Shown here one piece after another: positions 60,076-64,000 of a DNA stretch of 64,000 nucleotides. Location: the NCBI GenBank assembly GCA_964511495.1, contig CAZEFT010000004.1:1-64000 (forward strand), in the 5' to 3' direction. Origin of the DNA: Litorimonas sp964511495. GTDB taxonomy: Bacteria; Pseudomonadota; Alphaproteobacteria; Caulobacterales; Maricaulaceae. A program made the translations under genes and the position numbers. The number at the start of each line of letters is the position of its first letter. Position 1 is the first letter of the stretch. The notes under the pieces are model-generated. The model was given only the letters and a program-made list of their open reading frames with translations. It was not told the origin of the DNA and searched no databases.

Positions 60076-61746
60076 GTGTCACCCATCAAGTTATTAGCAA
60101 CTGTCAGTCTGACCGCAATGTTTTTTACGGGGTGCGGCAATACCGATCCCAAAGAAACCAAAACCGGCGATACAACGATATCCGTCGCGGATTTGGGACG
60201 TCGAATCGAAACGCTGGCTTCTGATGAATTTGAAGGGCGCGCTCCAGGCACAAAAGGTGGGCAAGCTGCCTCTCAATTTATCGCAGATGAAATGGCTCTG
60301 GCGGGGCTCAAGCCCGCCGTAAACGGTTCATATTTCCAAAATGTACAGCTCACCTCCGCTACGGTCATAAATGACGACTCGCGCATGACGATAGCCAAGC
60401 CTGATAATGAAACCCCGATATTAGAAGCCGACCAGAGTACAAATGCGGTTTATTGGACGAAACGGCTAGATGAAACGGTCACCGTTGAAGATTCTGAACT
60501 CGTCTTCGTCGGATATGGCGTTACCGCCCCTGAATATGGATGGAATGACTATGAAGGGTTTGATGCGAAGGGCAAAACCGTTGTTATGCTCGTCAATGAT
60601 CCAGGCTTTGCCACAAAAGACGAAGCTCTTTTTAAAGGGAACGCCATGACCTATTATGGTCGATGGACTTATAAATATGAGGAAGCGGCCCGTCAGGGCG
60701 CCGCGGCAGCTATCATCGTCCATGAAACGGCACCGGCCAGCTATGGTTGGGATGTTGTGAGTGGATCATGGACCGGCGCTCAATATGACCTCGTCCGCCC
60801 TGATCGCGGCGCTTCACGCACCGCTTTGGAAGGCTGGGTCCATTATGACGATGCCGTCACTCTTTTCGCTGAGGCAGGGTTGGATTATGAAGCCTTGAAA
60901 TCCTCCGCATCCGTCAAAGGGTTTAAGCCCGTATCGATGGGCGACCTTCGTTTGAATGCTGTTATTTCTCAAGAAGTTAACACAACAACATCACGGAATG
61001 TGGCTGGTGAAATCAAGGGGTCAACCCGTCCAGATGAATATGTGCTTTACATGGCACATTGGGATCATCTTGGTAAGAATGACGCCCTCCCCGGAGACGA
61101 CAAAATATATAACGGGGCCGTTGATAATGCGACAGGCACAGCCGCTATCATAGAAATTGGCGAGGCGATGGCACAAGGCCCTCAACCCGAACGCTCCGTT
61201 TTGTTTGTCGCCGTGACGGCAGAAGAATCCGGCCTTTTGGGTTCGGCTTATTATGCAGAAGACCCGCTCGTACCACTTGAGAAAACTGTGGCCGGTATCA
61301 ATATCGACGCCATTTTACCCTTGGGCAAAACCAAGGATATGAAAGTGATTGGTTTTGGGGCATCGGAATTGGAAGATCGCTTGAAATCCATTTTGGATAC
61401 GCGTGATATGTATATCGTCCCCGATGATAAGCCCGAGGCGGGTTATTATTATCGTTCAGACCATATCAGCTTGGCGAAAAAAGGGGTCCCCATGCTCTAT
61501 GCAGACCCGGGCAATGACCATGTCACCAACGGCATGACATATGGCGAAGATTTTGCCTCCGAATATACGAAGGAACGCTATCACAAACCCGGTGACGAAT
61601 ATGACAATAGCTGGGATCTATCCGGGATTAAGCAATCCAGTGAGATTCTCTATGAGCTTGGTCTAGGTATGGCAAATTCCGAAGATTGGCCAAATTGGTA
61701 TGAAGGAACAGAATTCCGCGCCCTTCGTGATGCAATGTACGAATAA
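60076..61746 (+). CDS. M28 family peptidase lipoprotein, second
   Basis: 556 residues from a GTG with a strong AGGAG six bases upstream. Lipobox FFTGC. The N-terminal zone holds a PA-like insert (NDPGFAT, TYYGRWTYKYEEAARQGAAAAIIV). The zinc core reads MAHWDHLGK, YNGAVDNATGTAAI, VAVTAEESGLLGSAYYAEDP and RSDHISLAKKGVPMLYADPG. It resembles aminopeptidases of the M28 family that cleave N-terminal residues. Divergent from the M28 gene at 59924. Confidence 0.9.
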   Translation: MSPIKLLATVSLTAMFFTGCGNTDPKETKTGDTTISVADLGRRIETLASDEFEGRAPGTKGGQAASQFIADEMALAGLKPAVNGSYFQNVQLTSATVINDDSRMTIAKPDNETPILEADQSTNAVYWTKRLDETVTVEDSELVFVGYGVTAPEYGWNDYEGFDAKGKTVVMLVNDPGFATKDEALFKGNAMTYYGRWTYKYEEAARQGAAAAIIVHETAPASYGWDVVSGSWTGAQYDLVRPDRGASRTALEGWVHYDDAVTLFAEAGLDYEALKSSASVKGFKPVSMGDLRLNAVISQEVNTTTSRNVAGEIKGSTRPDEYVLYMAHWDHLGKNDALPGDDKIYNGAVDNATGTAAIIEIGEAMAQGPQPERSVLFVAVTAEESGLLGSAYYAEDPLVPLEKTVAGINIDAILPLGKTKDMKVIGFGASELEDRLKSILDTRDMYIVPDDKPEAGYYYRSDHISLAKKGVPMLYADPGNDHVTNGMTYGEDFASEYTKERYHKPGDEYDNSWDLSGIKQSSEILYELGLGMANSEDWPNWYEGTEFRALRDAMYE

Positions 61747-61801
61747 ATTCGATATATTTGTAAGAAATACCGAGTTTAATATTTACGAACTTTGGAGGCG
61801 T

Positions 61802-62509
61802 TTACACCTCCACCCTGCCTCGATTTTCGACCTCTGTCCAAGTCGAGGCCTTATCACTCGCTTCCCATTCTGCCCGAAGCCACATTTTACGAACCCGTCG
61901 CCTGACATAAGCCTCTCTGGCGAAGCCAAAATATTCCACGAAGGGTAAATATCCCAGTCGTCCTAAACCATCGATCAATTTCAATCGTCCGTCACCTGCG
62001 ATGACGAGATTATGCGGTAGAATGTTCTTAGTCAGAATGCGAGCGTCCAGTAGATAGGCCTCAAACTCCCACAAAATCTGTTTGGAAAACCCATCTAAGC
62101 CTTTGTTTTGCAAATAATGTTCTAGTGTTTTCGCGGGCTCCCCTTTCGTATCAGCGTATAAATCCGTGACAAGCCCAAGCCCTAAGCTCGTCCTTTGCCA
62201 GCCATAACATTTTGGCAAGTGTTGCCATAAATACACTTTATCTATTCGAGGTTTTACAATCGCGCTTTGTTGATAGGCTTTAAACTCAACTTTGTTATCA
62301 TCAAAAGCCGCTAAAGGACGCAAGCGCTTCAACCCTGACTTTTTTTCGCGAATGGCATCCGGTCTGCCCGGCCTTGTTATCTTGACGCATAAATCTTCTC
62401 GGTGTGGATGCCGATAACAGAACCGATTTCCACCTTCGGCAAATTTATCATCAGAAGTCAGGTCGAGCACCTCTTCACTGATGGGCAAAATATGAGATTG
62501 AGCATTCAC
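61802..62509 (-). CDS. YrbL-family kinase-like protein
   Basis: 235 residues from the GTG at 62509, chosen because a consensus GGAGGT lies five bases before it; the longer frame to 62572 has none. The sequence FAEGGNRFCYRHPHREDLCVKITRPG and ILPHNLVIAGDGRLKLIDGLG matches the YrbL family, a kinase-like fold named from PhoP-regulated E. coli YrbL, with N and D at the catalytic loop. The substrate is unknown. Convergent with the M28 gene at 60076, 55 bases apart. Confidence 0.78.
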   Translation of the reverse strand: MNAQSHILPISEEVLDLTSDDKFAEGGNRFCYRHPHREDLCVKITRPGRPDAIREKKSGLKRLRPLAAFDDNKVEFKAYQQSAIVKPRIDKVYLWQHLPKCYGWQRTSLGLGLVTDLYADTKGEPAKTLEHYLQNKGLDGFSKQILWEFEAYLLDARILTKNILPHNLVIAGDGRLKLIDGLGRLGYLPFVEYFGFAREAYVRRRVRKMWLRAEWEASDKASTWTEVENRGRVEV

Positions 62510-62675
62510 ATCTAACCTCCAGCTTGAGAAATTATGCGTGGCCCATCTAATCCGAGTATGTGTGTGGCGCAATGCTGTGCATAACCAAAAAAACTTCGTG
62601 ATAAAGGCGAATTAGATAGTGTTTTACCAAATCAAGCCTGTAAGAGGACTTTATAACATTTATGAAGGGTTAACC

Positions 62676-64000
62676 ATGTCTAAGTTGACTTCGGCTATTC
62701 GGCTGAGCTTTTTATCTGTCATACTCTCCATCGGGCTGATTTTTGTTGCTACGGAGGCATTGGCTGACGGCCCTGCCGGCAATAAAAATGATCAGGTCCG
62801 TAAGTTCAGGCAGCTAGGCACTGAATTACCTACACCCAACATATACCGTAATGCCTCAGGCGCACCCGGCCCGGCCTATTGGCAACAACAAGCCAATTAT
62901 GTGATCAATGCAACTCTGGATGAAGATGAACGCCGTATCATCGCCAAATCGACGATTGACTACGTCAATAACTCTCCTGATCCGCTCAACTATATTTGGG
63001 TCGCTCTCGATCAGAACCGTTTTAAAGATGGAAGCCTTGCCAGAGAAAGCGCAACCGCTTCTGCGGCCGGTTCACGTCGTGGACAAGGCTCTGGCGCCAG
63101 TGACCGCGTCTCTTTTTCCAGCCTTCGCTACGCTCAGGCTCAAGAAGATCGTGATTACGGTTTTGAGTTCAAAGCCGTCACAGACAAAAATGGTCGCGAC
63201 CTAAATTACACAATCAATGATTCGATGATGAGAATTGATCTCGCAACGCCTTTGGCACCCGAGGCAAGCACGGCAATTAACATTGATTGGGATCACAATA
63301 TTATCGACGAAGTCGCTGTCGGTGGACGGGGCGGTTACGAATATTTTGAAGAGGACGGAAATTACATTTTCGGCCTCGCACAATGGTTCCCGCGTTTGGC
63401 GGCCTATACCGATTATACGGGATGGCAGAACAAGCAATTTCTGGGCCGCGGTGAATTTACCCTCGAATTTGGGGATTACGAAGTCAACCTGACCGTACCG
63501 GCAGATCATATTGTGTCAGCAACAGGTGTCTTACAGAACCCAAGAGATGTCTTGACAGCGAAGCAGCGCCGTCGACTGGCGGACCTCTCTACGAAAGAAA
63601 CGCGCTATATCGTGACACCGGAAGAGGCAGAAGAAAACGAAAAGTCTAAAGCGTCCGGCACAAAAACTTGGAAGTTTAAGGCTGAAAATGTCAGGGATTT
63701 TGCTTGGTCCAGCTCTCGGAAATATATTTGGGATGCCATGTTATTCGAACAGGATGATGAATTTCATCCAACTGTTACGGCGATGAGTTTCTTCCCCAAA
63801 GAGGCAGACCCCATATGGTCTCAATACTCAACTCACGCCGTTGTTCATACAATGGAAGTTTATAATAAATTCGCCTTTAACTACCCCTACCCGGTCGCGC
63901 AATCCGTGAACTCTTGGGAGCGGGGTGGCATTGAATACCCCATGATTACCTTTAATGGCTACAGACCGTCCGAGGATGAAAAATCTGGTGAAGTAACTTA
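62676..64000 (+). CDS. M1 family metallopeptidase, 5' part (runs off the window)
   Basis: The first 441 codons are open to the right edge. A signal peptide (1-31, ending ALA) precedes a beta-rich N-terminal domain with a Ser/Gly linker (~125-148). The GGIEYPMITFNGY stretch near the edge is the variant GxMEN exopeptidase motif of this branch of M1 peptidases; the HExxH zinc site lies beyond the window. The ATG follows GAAGGG. Likely a secreted or periplasmic aminopeptidase. Confidence 0.85.
   Translation, partial: MSKLTSAIRLSFLSVILSIGLIFVATEALADGPAGNKNDQVRKFRQLGTELPTPNIYRNASGAPGPAYWQQQANYVINATLDEDERRIIAKSTIDYVNNSPDPLNYIWVALDQNRFKDGSLARESATASAAGSRRGQGSGASDRVSFSSLRYAQAQEDRDYGFEFKAVTDKNGRDLNYTINDSMMRIDLATPLAPEASTAINIDWDHNIIDEVAVGGRGGYEYFEEDGNYIFGLAQWFPRLAAYTDYTGWQNKQFLGRGEFTLEFGDYEVNLTVPADHIVSATGVLQNPRDVLTAKQRRRLADLSTKETRYIVTPEEAEENEKSKASGTKTWKFKAENVRDFAWSSSRKYIWDAMLFEQDDEFHPTVTAMSFFPKEADPIWSQYSTHAVVHTMEVYNKFAFNYPYPVAQSVNSWERGGIEYPMITFNGYRPSEDEKSGEVT

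Noticed and set aside
1..64000. CRISPR arrays, insertion sequences, rRNA operons, prophage structural genes
   Set aside because: No spaced direct repeats, transposase motifs, rRNA-like sequence or capsid/tail genes were seen; the endolysin-holin pair is the only phage-like element.

Overview
The window looks like chromosome of a marine alphaproteobacterium with intermediate GC, most like the Hyphomonadaceae/Robiginitomaculum-Litorimonas-Hellea group. This is inferred from gene content (UPF0262, DUF2948, MAPEG next to guaB, GTA-type 3TM holin, ketocarotenoid genes crtE/crtW/crtZ) and from murA-infA-maf-rng-yacG synteny typical of the class. Many genes start with GTG or TTG. The window is densely coding, with two tRNA genes (Phe, Thr), one clear intrinsic terminator, and no CRISPR array, rRNA or insertion sequence that I can see.

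Layout. 1-3.5 kb: a DUF1295 membrane enzyme and a FAN1-like VRR-NUC nuclease fused to a DEDDh exonuclease. 3.5-8.4 kb: a tight plus-strand operon of crtE, a two-gene ABC-2 exporter, crtW, crtZ and aat, followed by a DEAD-box helicase. 10.2-17.0 kb: a long minus-strand run guaB-MAPEG-rsmB-guaA-(frameshifted membrane protein)-GST-alpha/beta hydrolase. 17.1-23.4 kb: rlmE, ppx/gppA, a SulP transporter, a DUF442 protein and transketolase. 23.7-30.3 kb: an accessory-looking patch beside tRNA-Phe, holding a tandem 2TM (SLATT-like) protein, a small lipoprotein and a TIR-TPR protein. Divergent from these is a secreted trypsin-like protease whose catalytic domain is split by a WD40-like beta-propeller. 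A DM13 protein and a GDPD-like protein follow.

31.2-36.3 kb: the conserved yacG-rng-maf-infA-phosphatase-UPF0262-DUF2948-murA cluster, lacking the hisD expected in the middle. 36.5-41.0 kb: glutaryl-CoA dehydrogenase, a fused 2-oxoacid dehydrogenase E1 and a FabD-like protein. 41.3-48.3 kb: a hybrid histidine kinase, an amidohydrolase lipoprotein, yajQ (with an RBS-occluding hairpin) and a fused membrane/spermidine-synthase protein. 48.4-52.3 kb: an operon of two SDRs, an APH-like kinase and an ACAD10/11-like dehydrogenase, probably for hydroxy-acyl-CoA catabolism. 54.0-57.3 kb: an isolated GTA/phage-like endolysin-holin pair, then a membrane-anchored HhH/AT-hook-like/DUF2853 protein and a BON-OmpA protein. 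57.4-64.0 kb: a nitronate monooxygenase-like enzyme, two divergent M28 peptidase lipoproteins, a YrbL-like protein and the start of an M1 peptidase that runs off the right edge.

The best candidate for something undescribed is the 25.0-29.8 kb patch, where a TIR-TPR protein faces a propeller-split trypsin across a short region with perfect inverted repeats. Other notable items are the FAN1-exonuclease fusion, the yajQ leader hairpin, the detached lysis cassette and the HhH/AT-hook/DUF2853 envelope protein. All functions are inferred by reading the sequence; no database search was run.
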